From positions 215,806 to 279,805 of the forward strand of contig UBZP01000015.1 of NCBI GenBank assembly GCA_900469965.1: a stretch of DNA of 64,000 nt, read 5' to 3'. Position 1 is the stretch's first letter. Each line of letters opens with the position of its first letter. The position numbers were made by a program, and so were the translations under genes. Of the stretch, positions 51,891-61,066 are shown piece after piece. This DNA is from Hyphomicrobiales bacterium (GTDB lineage Bacteria; Pseudomonadota; Alphaproteobacteria; Rhizobiales; Rhizobiaceae). Below the pieces are notes generated by a model. It saw nothing but the letters and a program-made list of their open reading frames with translations, had not been told where the DNA came from and did not search any database.

Positions 51891-54518
51891 TCATGCCGCG
51901 CGTCCCTTGCTGCGGGCATTGTTGCCGGGGAGCGGTGCGGCCGCCTTGCGGAAATCGGCCCAGGGATCGGCGCTGAGCGCTGAAAGCCGCTTTGCCGCGT
52001 TCAGGACGGTGAAGTGGGCGGGGCCGATCGACGGGTCCAGTTCGTCCCAGGCGAGCGGCATCGAAACCGGGGCGCCCGGCCTGGCCCGGGTGGAGTAGGC
52101 GGCGACGGCCGTCTGGCCGCGCTGGTTGCGCAGATAGTCGATCAGGATCCGGCCGCGGCGCTTGGCCTTGGCGATCGTCGAAACGTACTTGTCCGGGCTG
52201 TCGGCGGCCATGCGGTCGGCGAGGTCCTTGGTGAAGGCCTTGGCATCCGGCCACTCCGCAGACGGCTTCAGCGGCGAGACGACATGAAGCCCCTTGCCCC
52301 CGGAGGTCTTGACGAAGGTGGCGAGCCCGAGATCCTTCATCCGGTCGCGGATCTCCTCCGCCGCCGAGATGACGTCGCTCCAGCCGACGCCCGGACCGGG
52401 ATCGAGATCCATGATGATCGTATCGGGCTTTTCCCATTCGGCGGTCGTCGCGCCCCAGGGATGGATTTCGAGGGCGGCCGACTGCACGAGGCCGATCAGG
52501 CCGTCGAAATCGCGGATGGCGATATAGGGCGCTTCGCCCGGCTCCTTCGGGTCCTCGACGAGGGTGATATGCGGGTTGATCCCCTTCCAGGGGTGCTTCT
52601 GGAAGAATTGCTGGCCGTCGATGCCGTCCGGGCAGCGCAGCAGCGCCAGCGGCCGGTCGACGACGAAGGGCTCCATGAAGCGCCAGACCTCGGCGTAGTA
52701 GTCGGCAAGGCCGCCCTTGGTGACGCCCTCCTTCGGCCAGTAGACACGGTCCGGATGCGTCAGATCCACGGATGAATTCGGCCTGGCGGTGGATTTCGAC
52801 ATGGTCGACCTCTTGCTTCTGCCTTGGTTGTCTGTGCCTGTTGCAGCCGTGGCCTCGGCCTGCTCGCGGACGATCTCGGCCGCCGGCTTGTCCTCGCGGA
52901 TGCCGCGGAAGGAAGCGTGGCGGAGGTGGCCGTCGGCGGTCCAGGCGCGGAACTCGACCTCGGCGACCAGTTCGGGCCGCACGAAGCGCGCGCCGCGCGC
53001 CTCGACGCTGGTCAGTGGCCCGGCAAAGGGGCTCGCCTCCGCCTTCAGCCGTTCGAGGCGCCTTGCCAGCTCGACGGCGAGCGAATGGCTGAACCCCGTG
53101 CCGACGCGGCCGACATGCTCCAGCCGCTTGCCGTCATAGACGCCGAGGAGAAGCGAGCCGACGGCCTTGCGCGAGGTGGAGGAGGGGACCCAGCCGGCGA
53201 TGACGAACTCCTGGCTGAAGGCGCACTTGGCTTTCAGCCAACCCCGGCTGCGGCCGGAACGATAGGGATCGTCGGCCACCTTCGAGACGATGCCTTCCAG
53301 GCCCAGCCGGCAGGCGTGTTTCAGGAGGATGTCGCCGTCGTCCTCGAAATCGGTGCTGTATCGCAGCGTGCCGGTTTCGGAGGGGATGATGGTGCGCAGC
53401 AGGGCCTTGCGCTGCGCCAGCGGCGCGGCGGTCAGGTCGTAGCCGTCGAGATGCAGGAGGTCGAAGGCATAGTAGACGAAACGGTCGGTCCGGCCCTCGC
53501 TGAGATCGGCCTGGAGCGCGGAGAAGTCGGAGGCGCCCGAGCCGCCCTCGACGACCAGCTCGCCGTCGATCAGCGCGCTGCCGAGCGGCAGGTCGCGGAA
53601 GGCCGAGAGGATCTGTTTGCCGAACTTGTCGGTCCAGTCCAGCCCGCTGCGGGTGAGCAGCCTGACCTTGCCGGCCCCGATGCGCACTTGCAGCCGATAG
53701 CCGTCGAACTTGATCTCGTGCAGCCAGCGGCGGCCCGCCGGAGGCTTGGCGGCAAGCGTCGCCAGCGACGGCTCTACGAAATTCGGCAGCCGTCCCTTCC
53801 GAGTGCCCTCGATGCGCGCCGGATCGCCGGGTGTTGCCGCGGGCGCGGCGGCGGCTCCCTCCGCGTCGGCCGCCTCTGAGCCAGCCGCGGCCTTCCTGGT
53901 CTTGCGCGCCGTCTTCTTCGGGATCCGCCCCGTCTTCGAGGACCAGCCGGGCGCCTCGCCGGCGACATCGGCGAGGTCGCGGCCGGTCTTGGCCGATTCC
54001 GGTCGTTCCTCGAGGATGTCGGGCGCGCGCTCGTCGCGGGCGAAATCGTCCTCGCCCTTGATCAGCAGCCAGTTCTCCCGCTTCTCGCCGGGCTTGCCTT
54101 CCATCCGGACGAGATGCCAGAGGCCGTGCAGTTTCTCGCCGTGGAGCGCGAACTCCAGGTGACCCTTGGCGTAGCCCTTGTGCGGATCTCCCACCGGTTC
54201 CCAGGTGCCGCGGTCCCAGACGATGACCGTCCCGCCGCCATACTCGCCCTTCGGGATCGTGCCCTCGAAGTCGCCATATTCCAGCGGATGGTCCTCGACG
54301 TGGACGGCCAGCCGCTTCTCGCCGGGAACGAGGCTTGGTCCGCGCGTCACCGCCCAGCTCTTCAGGACGCCATCCATCTCCAGGCGGAAATCATAGTGCA
54401 GTCGGCGTGCGTCGTGCTTCTGGATGACGAAGCTGTCGCCGCGCGCCTTCGCCTTTCTGCCGCGCGGCTCGGCTGTCCTGTCGAAATTGCGCTTCTGGCG
54501 GTAGGTCTCGAGCGCCAT
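51891..54518 (-). CDS. ligD: Multifunctional DNA ligase D
   Basis: 875-residue repair enzyme with the three classic LigD modules in the order phosphoesterase, ligase, polymerase. N-terminal phosphoesterase (FVIQKHDARRLHYDFRLEMD, SWAVTRGPSLVPGEKRLAVH); ligase with the adenylation lysine at about K270 in LHEIKFDGYRLQVRI; C-terminal archaeo-eukaryotic-primase polymerase with the metal-binding IIMDLDPGPG (aspartates about 704 and 706) and the downstream GGKGLHVV. A Lys/Ala-rich linker separates phosphoesterase and ligase. With Ku it fills and seals double-strand breaks. Four bases from the second ku gene. Confidence 0.97.
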   Translation of the reverse strand: MALETYRQKRNFDRTAEPRGRKAKARGDSFVIQKHDARRLHYDFRLEMDGVLKSWAVTRGPSLVPGEKRLAVHVEDHPLEYGDFEGTIPKGEYGGGTVIVWDRGTWEPVGDPHKGYAKGHLEFALHGEKLHGLWHLVRMEGKPGEKRENWLLIKGEDDFARDERAPDILEERPESAKTGRDLADVAGEAPGWSSKTGRIPKKTARKTRKAAAGSEAADAEGAAAAPAATPGDPARIEGTRKGRLPNFVEPSLATLAAKPPAGRRWLHEIKFDGYRLQVRIGAGKVRLLTRSGLDWTDKFGKQILSAFRDLPLGSALIDGELVVEGGSGASDFSALQADLSEGRTDRFVYYAFDLLHLDGYDLTAAPLAQRKALLRTIIPSETGTLRYSTDFEDDGDILLKHACRLGLEGIVSKVADDPYRSGRSRGWLKAKCAFSQEFVIAGWVPSSTSRKAVGSLLLGVYDGKRLEHVGRVGTGFSHSLAVELARRLERLKAEASPFAGPLTSVEARGARFVRPELVAEVEFRAWTADGHLRHASFRGIREDKPAAEIVREQAEATAATGTDNQGRSKRSTMSKSTARPNSSVDLTHPDRVYWPKEGVTKGGLADYYAEVWRFMEPFVVDRPLALLRCPDGIDGQQFFQKHPWKGINPHITLVEDPKEPGEAPYIAIRDFDGLIGLVQSAALEIHPWGATTAEWEKPDTIIMDLDPGPGVGWSDVISAAEEIRDRMKDLGLATFVKTSGGKGLHVVSPLKPSAEWPDAKAFTKDLADRMAADSPDKYVSTIAKAKRRGRILIDYLRNQRGQTAVAAYSTRARPGAPVSMPLAWDELDPSIGPAHFTVLNAAKRLSALSADPWADFRKAAAPLPGNNARSKGRAA

Positions 54519-54521
54519 CGG

Positions 54522-55391
54522 TCAGCCGGCCTTACGATGCGACGCCTGCGTCTTCTTGGCGGCCGCCGCTCCGGCCTTCGTCGCGGTCCCTGCCTTTGCC
54601 GGCTTCTCCTGCTTCCCGCCCAGGGCGGCGCTCTGCCGCAGCGCCTCCATCAGGTCGGTGACCTTCTCGCGCTTCGGTTCCTTGCGGCGCTCGATCGTGC
54701 GGCCTTCGATCTTGGCCTTCACCAGTTCGGCCACGGCCTCCTCGTAGCGATCGTGGAAGTCGGCGGGATCGAACGCGCCCACCTTCGTCCCGATGATATG
54801 TTTGGCGAGGTCGAGCATCTCGCCCTTGATCTTCAGCGCGGTAATGTCGGAAAACGCGTCCTTGGCCGAGCGGATCTCGTAGTCGAAGTTCAAGGTGGTG
54901 GCGATCATGCCGTCGCCCTGCGGCCGGATGAGCACGGTGCGCATGCGCCGGAAGAGCACAGCCTGCGCAATCGCGGCGGATTTCTTCTTCTTCAGCGCAT
55001 CGCGGATCAGCGCATAGGCCTCGTCGGCCATGCGTTCGGCGGGGGCCAGGTAGTAGGGCTTGTCGAAATAGAGGTCGTCGACCTCGGCAAGCGGGACGAA
55101 CGCCTCGACCGCCAGCGTCTTGTCGTTTTCGGGGATCGCGGCCGCTACCTCCTCGGGCTCCAGGACGATGTAGTCGTCCTTGCCGACCTCGTAGCCCTTC
55201 ACCTGGTCGTCGCGGCCGACCGGCGCGCCGGTGACGCCGTCGACGAACTCGCGGCGGACGCGGTTGCCGGTGTCCCGGTTGACGGTGTGGAAGGCGATGC
55301 GATCGGAGGTCGAGGCGGCGGTGAACAGTGCGACGGGACAGACGACCTCGCCGAACGTCAGAAAGCCCTTCCATTGCGCGCGCGGTGCCAT
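54522..55391 (-). CDS. ku: Ku DNA end-binding protein (second copy)
   Basis: 289-residue Ku paralogue, diverged from the copy at 51063 (APRAQWKGFLTFGEVVCPVA, NRVRREFVDGVTGAPVGRDD, VKGYEVGKDDYIVLEPEEVA). Its C-terminal tail is long and Lys/Ala-rich (KQEKPAKAGTATKAGAAAAK), a DNA-binding type extension absent from the first copy. It ends four bases before ligD on the same strand, so the pair is an operon. Two non-identical Ku proteins may form heteromers or act on different substrates (inference). Confidence 0.96.
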   Translation of the reverse strand: MAPRAQWKGFLTFGEVVCPVALFTAASTSDRIAFHTVNRDTGNRVRREFVDGVTGAPVGRDDQVKGYEVGKDDYIVLEPEEVAAAIPENDKTLAVEAFVPLAEVDDLYFDKPYYLAPAERMADEAYALIRDALKKKKSAAIAQAVLFRRMRTVLIRPQGDGMIATTLNFDYEIRSAKDAFSDITALKIKGEMLDLAKHIIGTKVGAFDPADFHDRYEEAVAELVKAKIEGRTIERRKEPKREKVTDLMEALRQSAALGGKQEKPAKAGTATKAGAAAAKKTQASHRKAG

Positions 55392-55535
55392 GTGCGGTGT
55401 CCTCGAAGGCCGGCACTGAAGGCCGGCAAAGGAATTGAACGCAGGCGGATTTTCTTTGTTCCTGACACTCTAGCGCGAAGACGAGGGAAAATCAGGTGAA
55501 TTGCGCGGTCGGGACAATGGGCTGTCGCGGCCGGC

Positions 55536-56633
55536 TCAGGCGCGGTCGGCGACGAAGCGGGCGATCACCGGGCCGAGCAGCGTGATGATCACCAGCCGCG
55601 CCGTCTGCAGCGCCATCACGAAGGAGAGGTCCACATTGCTGGAGGCGGCGATGACGGCGATGGAATCGAGCCCGCCGGGGCTGGTGGCGAGATAGGCCGT
55701 CATCGGGTCGATCCCGAGCGCAGTCACCAGCAGGACCGCGAGCAGCCCGGAGAAAGCCAGAAGCACGACGATCGAGACGACGGTGGGGAGGAAGGCGCGG
55801 CGCGCATGCAGCAGGATCGCGCGCGTGAAGCCGAGCCCGATACTCCAGCCGAGCAGCGCGAAGGCCAGGGCGAGCAGCCACGGCGGCAGTTCGACATGGA
55901 GCGTGCCGCTGAGGCTGAGGAGCGCACCGACGGCAAACGGCGCGAGGAAGCTGCCGGCGGGGATCCTGAGCACGCGGCCGAGGATGCCGCAGGTGACGCC
56001 GACACCGATGGTCAGGGCGAAGGCCAGGGGATCGAAGGGACCGAAGAACGGCACGCTCTCGGACGCCGTCGCCTGGTGGCCGCCGAAGTGGCCGATCAGC
56101 GTGGCGAGGGTGGCGACGAACACCACGCGCAGATACTGCATGAAGGCGACGAGCCGGACGTCGGCGCCATAGGCGCCGCCCATGACGAGCATGGTCGACG
56201 CCGCTCCGGCCGACGATCCCCAGATCGCGGTGGTCCCCGGCAGGATGCCCATCCGCGTGATCACCCAGCCGCTCAGCGTGCTCATCGCGATCACCGAGAG
56301 CACGATGGCCAGGAAGATCGGCCAGCGGCTGAGGAAGGTGTCGATCAGGTTCGGCGAGACCATGCCGGCGATCATCATGGCCAGCACGATCTGTACCCCG
56401 AAGAAGAAGACGCGCGGCAGCCGGATCGTGCCGCCGTTGATGGCGACGACGACGCCCGCGAGCATCGGTCCCATCATCAGGCCGGCGGGAATGCCCGCCA
56501 TCTCCAGGAAAAGCGCGAGCGGAACGGAGACAAGCAGCAGAACCAGCCACTGCACCGGGGGGCGGAGCAATCCCAGCCCGGTCCGCTCGTCCTTCTCATC
56601 CGCACTGGAGGGCTTGTCGTTCACTGGGGACAT
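55536..56633 (-). CDS. AbrB family transporter
   Basis: 365-residue polytopic inner-membrane protein with the duplicated AbrB domain (PF05145 type): GLMMGPMLAGVVVAINGGTI, ILPGTTAIWGSSAGAASTML in the first half, mirrored by MTAYLATSPGGLDSIAVIAA in the second, over about ten helices. Related to transporters once annotated as ammonia monooxygenase; substrate unknown. Start ATG 56633 gives the MSPVNDKPSSADEKDERTG cytosolic leader; earlier open codons are unsupported. Divergent from the helicase at 56823. Confidence 0.9.
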   Translation of the reverse strand: MSPVNDKPSSADEKDERTGLGLLRPPVQWLVLLLVSVPLALFLEMAGIPAGLMMGPMLAGVVVAINGGTIRLPRVFFFGVQIVLAMMIAGMVSPNLIDTFLSRWPIFLAIVLSVIAMSTLSGWVITRMGILPGTTAIWGSSAGAASTMLVMGGAYGADVRLVAFMQYLRVVFVATLATLIGHFGGHQATASESVPFFGPFDPLAFALTIGVGVTCGILGRVLRIPAGSFLAPFAVGALLSLSGTLHVELPPWLLALAFALLGWSIGLGFTRAILLHARRAFLPTVVSIVVLLAFSGLLAVLLVTALGIDPMTAYLATSPGGLDSIAVIAASSNVDLSFVMALQTARLVIITLLGPVIARFVADRA

Positions 56634-56822
56634 TCCGCGATGCGGATTTCGATCGGGGGATTCATGCGGACCTACATATGGGCAAATGCTGCAACGCGCC
56701 ATTGCAAAATGCGGCCTTCGGTTCGATGCGCGCGGCTGACGGGCGACGGCAGCCGGAATGTTGCGCTCCCGGCGTTGCGCTTTTCCTTGCGTCAGAGGCT
56801 CGAATCCTGCCAAGTCGGCCCC

Positions 56823-57950
56823 ATGGAATTCGCACCGCAACAGGATGAGGCGCTCAAGGCCGTCTCGCGCTGGCTGAAGGAAGGGCGCTCGCCGCTGTTC
56901 CGCCTGTTCGGCTATGCCGGCACGGGCAAGACGACGCTTGCCCGCCATTTCGCCGAGCATGTGGACGGGGAGGTGCTGTTCGCCGCCTTCACCGGCAAGG
57001 CCGCCCAGGTTCTACGCTCGAAGGGGGCGAGCAATGCCCGGACGATCCATTCGCTGATCTATCGTCCGCGCGGCGAGGAGGAGGTTTCCGACGAGGAAAC
57101 CGGCAAGACGTCGATCGCGCCGATGTTCTCGATCAACCGCCAGAGTCCCGTCGCGAAGGCGGCGCTGATCATCGTCGACGAATGCTCGATGGTGGACGAG
57201 GCGCTCGGCAAGGACCTGATGAGCTTCGGCACGCCGATCCTGGTGCTGGGCGATCCCGGCCAGTTGCCGCCGGTCTCGGGCGGCGGCTTCTTCACCAGCC
57301 AGGAGCCGGATTTCCTCCTGACCGACATCCACCGGCAGGCGCGCGACAATCCGATCATCCAGCTCGCCATGCATGTGCGCGAAGGCAAGGAGATCATGCA
57401 CGGCGACTGGGGCACGGCGAAAGTGATCGGCAAGGGCGACGTCACGCAGGCGCTCGTGCTCGACGCCGACCAGGTCCTGGTCGGGACCAACAGGACGCGG
57501 CGGCGCTACAACGTCCGGCTTCGGGAGCTGAAGGGGTTCTCGACCGAATATCCGCAATCGGGCGACAAGCTCGTCTGCCTGCGCAACGACCCGGCCAAGG
57601 GGCTTCTGAACGGATCGCTCTGGCAGGTGATGACCTCGTCGAAGGAGACGGTGAAGCCCGGCATCAACCTGATGATCCGGCCCGAGGACGACGACATGGA
57701 CAGGGGGGCTGCGAAGATAAAGCTGCTCAAGGCCGCCTTCGAGAACATCGAGGAAGAGATCCCGTGGTCGACGCGCAAGCGCTATGACGAATTCGACTAC
57801 GGTTACGCGCTGACCGTCCACAAGGCACAGGGCTCGCAGTGGGACAACGTGGTGCTGTTCGACGAGAGCTGGGCCTTTCGCGACACGCGCGAGCGCTGGC
57901 TCTATACGGCGATCACCCGCGCGGCGGAGACGCTGACCATCGTTCGCTGA
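56823..57950 (+). CDS. RecD-like superfamily 1B DNA helicase
   Basis: 375-residue single-domain helicase: Walker A RLFGYAGTGKTTLARHFAEH, Walker B IIVDECSMVDEALGKDLMSF, motif III LVLGDPGQLPPVSGGGFF, and C-terminal RecD-type motifs YGYALTVHKAQGSQWDNVVL and YTAITRAAETLTIVR. This is the short RecD2-like or exonuclease-V-associated type found as a stand-alone gene in rhizobia; it probably translocates 5'-3' on ssDNA. The ATG at 56823 opens the domain directly; no strong ribosome site is visible. Divergent from the AbrB transporter. Confidence 0.93.
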   Translation: MEFAPQQDEALKAVSRWLKEGRSPLFRLFGYAGTGKTTLARHFAEHVDGEVLFAAFTGKAAQVLRSKGASNARTIHSLIYRPRGEEEVSDEETGKTSIAPMFSINRQSPVAKAALIIVDECSMVDEALGKDLMSFGTPILVLGDPGQLPPVSGGGFFTSQEPDFLLTDIHRQARDNPIIQLAMHVREGKEIMHGDWGTAKVIGKGDVTQALVLDADQVLVGTNRTRRRYNVRLRELKGFSTEYPQSGDKLVCLRNDPAKGLLNGSLWQVMTSSKETVKPGINLMIRPEDDDMDRGAAKIKLLKAAFENIEEEIPWSTRKRYDEFDYGYALTVHKAQGSQWDNVVLFDESWAFRDTRERWLYTAITRAAETLTIVR

Positions 57951-57999
57951 CGCCCGTCAGGGAGCAGGCGGCGGGCGTGGCCGGCCGCGCGCCCTTCGA

Positions 58000-58671
58000 T
58001 CAGTGGCCGATGATGCCCAGCAGCACGGCCTTGGCCACCGCCTGGAAGCGGTTGTTGCTGGAAAACTTGCGGATGATTTCCTTCTCCATTCCCTGCACCT
58101 GGCCGGGTTCCACCTCGAGCGCGCGGGCGATCCGCGTCGTCGGATAGCCCTCGGCCATCAGCTTCAGGCAGCGCAGTTCCTGGTCCGACAAGGCCTCCGG
58201 GCGGGCGTTGTCGTTCAGCTGGATTTCCTGGCCGGCGGTGAATTCGAGCATCTCGCCGATCTGCTGCATCTGGCGCCTTATCGTCGATTGCTGCGCCGTC
58301 AGCTCGCGCTTGCGGGCGATCATCGCGCCGCGGAAGATGGCGTCCGCTTCCTCCTGGCTGTTGGCGTCGCAGAGCGCCTCGAGAAGATCCTGGATCGCGG
58401 CCACCGGCATGCCGGTTTCGCGGCAGGTGTTGACCACCGCCATCTGCTGGATCTCCTGCGGGCCGTAGACGCGCATCGGGCCGACGCGCGTGGCGGTGAG
58501 AAGGCCCTTTTCCTCGTAGAAGTGCAGCGTCCGGTGGGTGACGCCGAAGGCGTTCGCCATGTCGGCGATCGCGAGCCGACCTTCAGGCAGGTTTCCCGGC
58601 AGCGGCGCGGACGGCAGGAAGCGGATGGCACGTTCCGCGGCAGCAGCGGTCTTGCTGGTTTCGCTGATCAT
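58000..58671 (-). CDS. MerR-type regulator with a C-terminal LuxR-type helix-turn-helix
   Basis: 223 residues. The N-terminal half is a MerR domain (LAIADMANAFGVTHRTLHFY, EEKGLLTATRVGPMRVYGPQ, QQMAVVNTCRETGMPVAAIQ), followed by a helical linker, and the C-terminal third reads as a LuxR-type HTH (LSDQELRCLKLMAEGYPTTR, IARALEVEPGQVQGMEKEII). Two DNA-binding modules of different families in one protein is an unusual layout. ATG 58671 chosen over ATG 58689 because AGGTGG lies eight bases upstream of it. An imperfect palindrome (58838-58861) sits upstream. Confidence 0.85.
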   Translation of the reverse strand: MISETSKTAAAAERAIRFLPSAPLPGNLPEGRLAIADMANAFGVTHRTLHFYEEKGLLTATRVGPMRVYGPQEIQQMAVVNTCRETGMPVAAIQDLLEALCDANSQEEADAIFRGAMIARKRELTAQQSTIRRQMQQIGEMLEFTAGQEIQLNDNARPEALSDQELRCLKLMAEGYPTTRIARALEVEPGQVQGMEKEIIRKFSSNNRFQAVAKAVLLGIIGH

Positions 58672-58837
58672 CACGACAACCACCTGCATGAAAGTGCCGA
58701 CATTGGCCCACGTCCCTCGCTGTTGGCAGGATCGAGCGTCAAGGACATTGCCCGATCATGCCGTCATTTCCGTTGTTCCGGAAGCCGCTTTGCGAATCCG
58801 GATTAAAAAAAGACTAACGTTGGGGGGAGTGGTTTGG

Positions 58838-58861
58838 ATACCCCTATATCTAGGGATGTAT
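58838..58861. promoter_or_regulatory. Imperfect palindrome upstream of the MerR/LuxR regulator
   Basis: ATACCCCTA (58838-58846) and TAGGGATGTAT (58851-58861): ATAC and CCCTA are mirrored with one two-base bulge. It lies about 170 bases upstream of the regulator start and close to the end of the gene at 58882, so it could be an operator or a transcription end. Confidence 0.5.
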
Positions 58862-58881
58862 CTGAAAAGGCGCAGGGATTT

Positions 58882-60036
58882 TCAAAGCGCGCGCGCAGGG
58901 TGCAGGCGGTCGTCCAAAGACAGCGGTTCCGGCGTTTCCGGGGCCGTCGAGGCCTGCAGCAGCGGCAGATGCAGGCAGCCGGAACCGGGTTCGCGGCGGC
59001 GGTCGGCCTGCTGCAGGCACCGCATCGTCGGGCTGACGACGCCGACCCTTTGCGCGTGAAGATAGATGCGGCCGTTCGCCGACAGGATGCGGCCGGCAAA
59101 GGTGAAGGCCTCGTAGTCGATCGTGGCCTCATTCAGGTCGGCGGCCCGGAATTGCTCGGCATGGACGGTCAGGCCGCTCTGCACATGGATGAGCCGGGCA
59201 TACATCGTCTCTCCGTCGCCCTGCGCCTCGATGCGGATCAGATAGGCGAGGGGATCCGCGTTGCCTGTCTGCCGGCCGTCGCCGAGCTGAACGGTCTTGT
59301 AGTAGCCGACGGCCCTGCGGATGGCGTCACCGAGACGGCAGCCGCCGCTGCCCGGCCAGCAGCGCTCGATGCTGACGACCGGAAGCTGGCCGCTGAGGTC
59401 GACGGCCGCGAGCGCCTTCTCGACATAGATGCGTGCGTTGGAAATCGAGGTGAGCGCGACCCCGGAATGCGGCGCCGGGGCCAGCAGGAGCATGGGCAGC
59501 AGCGTGAACAGCGCCAGATGCGAGGAAATGGGAGCGGGCCGCCAATGGCCGCGCGCGCGTTTTCGTTTCCTGCGGGGCAGCGGCGGCGCCGGTTCGGGAG
59601 CCGGGGCGGATGCGGCCGGCGCAAGGCGCGCGCAGGCCGGAGAGAAGCCGCGCCCCTCCCATTCGATTTCCGGGGCGTAGCTTCCGAGCGGGATGCGGAT
59701 GCGAAGCGGCGCGCGGGCGCCTTCCTCTTCATAATATTGTTCGAGCAGCTTTCTCAGCTTGCCCGCCTGGACGCGGACGATCGGATCGCTGCCGGCGTCG
59801 AAGCCGACCGGTCGCCCGAACACGTCGATGCCGATCGTGTAGCCCTTCAGCTGGCCGGCCTTGCCGGCAAGGTCGCATTCGACGACATAGTCGAGAAAGG
59901 CGCGCAACCGTCCGGAGCGCGCGAACGTCCTGCTGGAGAGGATCTCGTTCAGATGCGCCCTGATGACAGCCGCCTGTGCCGCGCTGTTCAATGCCACTGT
60001 CTCGCCGCGATCATCCCCTGATCGTCCGCCCCGCAT
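58882..60036 (-). CDS. Predicted membrane protein of unknown function
   Basis: 384 residues. The N-terminal 115 residues have a helical pattern (LNEILSSRTFARSGRLRAFL) and the segment KGYTIGIDVFGRPVGFDAGS followed by DPIVRVQAGKLRKLLEQYYE, which I have seen in several rhizobial signalling proteins but cannot name with certainty. A Pro/Arg linker is followed by one predicted membrane helix (SSHLALFTLLPMLLLAPAP, about residues 171-189), then an external domain of about 190 residues with six cysteines (RCWPGSGGCRLGD among them). A signalling protein reading an envelope cue is plausible. ATG 60036 is preceded by GGGG; a GTG 13 codons later is an alternative. Confidence 0.65.
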   Translation of the reverse strand: MRGGRSGDDRGETVALNSAAQAAVIRAHLNEILSSRTFARSGRLRAFLDYVVECDLAGKAGQLKGYTIGIDVFGRPVGFDAGSDPIVRVQAGKLRKLLEQYYEEEGARAPLRIRIPLGSYAPEIEWEGRGFSPACARLAPAASAPAPEPAPPLPRRKRKRARGHWRPAPISSHLALFTLLPMLLLAPAPHSGVALTSISNARIYVEKALAAVDLSGQLPVVSIERCWPGSGGCRLGDAIRRAVGYYKTVQLGDGRQTGNADPLAYLIRIEAQGDGETMYARLIHVQSGLTVHAEQFRAADLNEATIDYEAFTFAGRILSANGRIYLHAQRVGVVSPTMRCLQQADRRREPGSGCLHLPLLQASTAPETPEPLSLDDRLHPARAL

Positions 60037-60260
60037 GATGCCCCAAGGTGATCAAGGCTCACCTTTCGCCGGATGAGACCCTACCGTTGATTCTCACACG
60101 GCGGCAAGCGGGCGGCACAGGAAAAACACACGTTATTGCAGTGCAGTATCACCGGAGCGCCTACGCCTGCGTGCAGAGACGGGCGCCTGGCGCCGGTCCC
60201 GATTGAACGATAGACAGCAACAGGCTAGAGCTTGTCGCGGACAAGAGGGAAGATGCTGCA

Positions 60261-61013
60261 ATGCCTGCGAAACTGTCGGTCAATCTGAATGCGATCGCGA
60301 TGCTGCGCAACCGCCGGGACCTGCCGTGGCCGAGCGTTCCGGGCCTCGGCCGGATCGCTCTCGAGGCCGGCGCCAGCGGATTGACGGTGCATCCGCGGCC
60401 GGACCAGCGGCACATCCGCTTCTCCGATCTGGGCCCGATCCGGTCGCTGATCGACCAGGACTTTCCCGAGGCCGAGTTCAACATGGAAGGCTATCCGGAG
60501 GAGGGCTTCCTGCGGCTCGTCGAGGAGCATCGGCCCGAGCAGGTGACGCTCGTGCCCGACGACCCGGCGCAGGCGACGTCCGACCACGGCTGGGACTTCC
60601 GCAAGGAGCGCGGCCTTCTGGAAAAGGTGGTCGGCCGGCTCAAGGGGCTGGGCTTGCGCGTTTCGCTCTTTGCCGACGGCGAACCGGATCGCGAGGCGCT
60701 GACGATCGCCCGGGACGTCGGTGCGGACCGCATCGAGCTCTATACCGGCCCCTATGGCGGCTGCTACGCCGACCCGGCCCGCGCCGCCGTGCTGGTCGAG
60801 GCGCTGGGGGCCACCGCGGACATCGCGTTCGAGCTGGGGCTCGGCGTCAATGCCGGACACGACCTGACGGTTGCCAACCTGCCGGCGCTTGCGGCGCGTA
60901 TCCCGGCGCTCGCCGAGGTCTCGATCGGCCACGGGCTCACGGCGGACGCGCTGGAATACGGAATGGCGGAGACCGTGCGGCGTTTCCGCCGGGCCTGCGG
61001 GCAGCCGGTATAG
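60261..61013 (+). CDS. pdxJ: Pyridoxine 5'-phosphate synthase
   Basis: 250-residue TIM-barrel enzyme closing the pyridoxine ring from 1-deoxyxylulose 5-phosphate and aminoacetone phosphate in vitamin B6 synthesis. Typical motifs: [40 protein letters not shown], the [13 protein letters not shown] segment, [17 protein letters not shown] and [20 protein letters not shown] 60261 chosen from the family N-terminus. No operon partner here. Confidence 0.97.
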   Translation: MPAKLSVNLNAIAMLRNRRDLPWPSVPGLGRIALEAGASGLTVHPRPDQRHIRFSDLGPIRSLIDQDFPEAEFNMEGYPEEGFLRLVEEHRPEQVTLVPDDPAQATSDHGWDFRKERGLLEKVVGRLKGLGLRVSLFADGEPDREALTIARDVGADRIELYTGPYGGCYADPARAAVLVEALGATADIAFELGLGVNAGHDLTVANLPALAARIPALAEVSIGHGLTADALEYGMAETVRRFRRACGQPV

Positions 61014-61066
61014 CGGCTGCCCCGGTCCGGTGCGGGCTGTCGCCCGTCCGGCGCTGCGAGAGGCTT

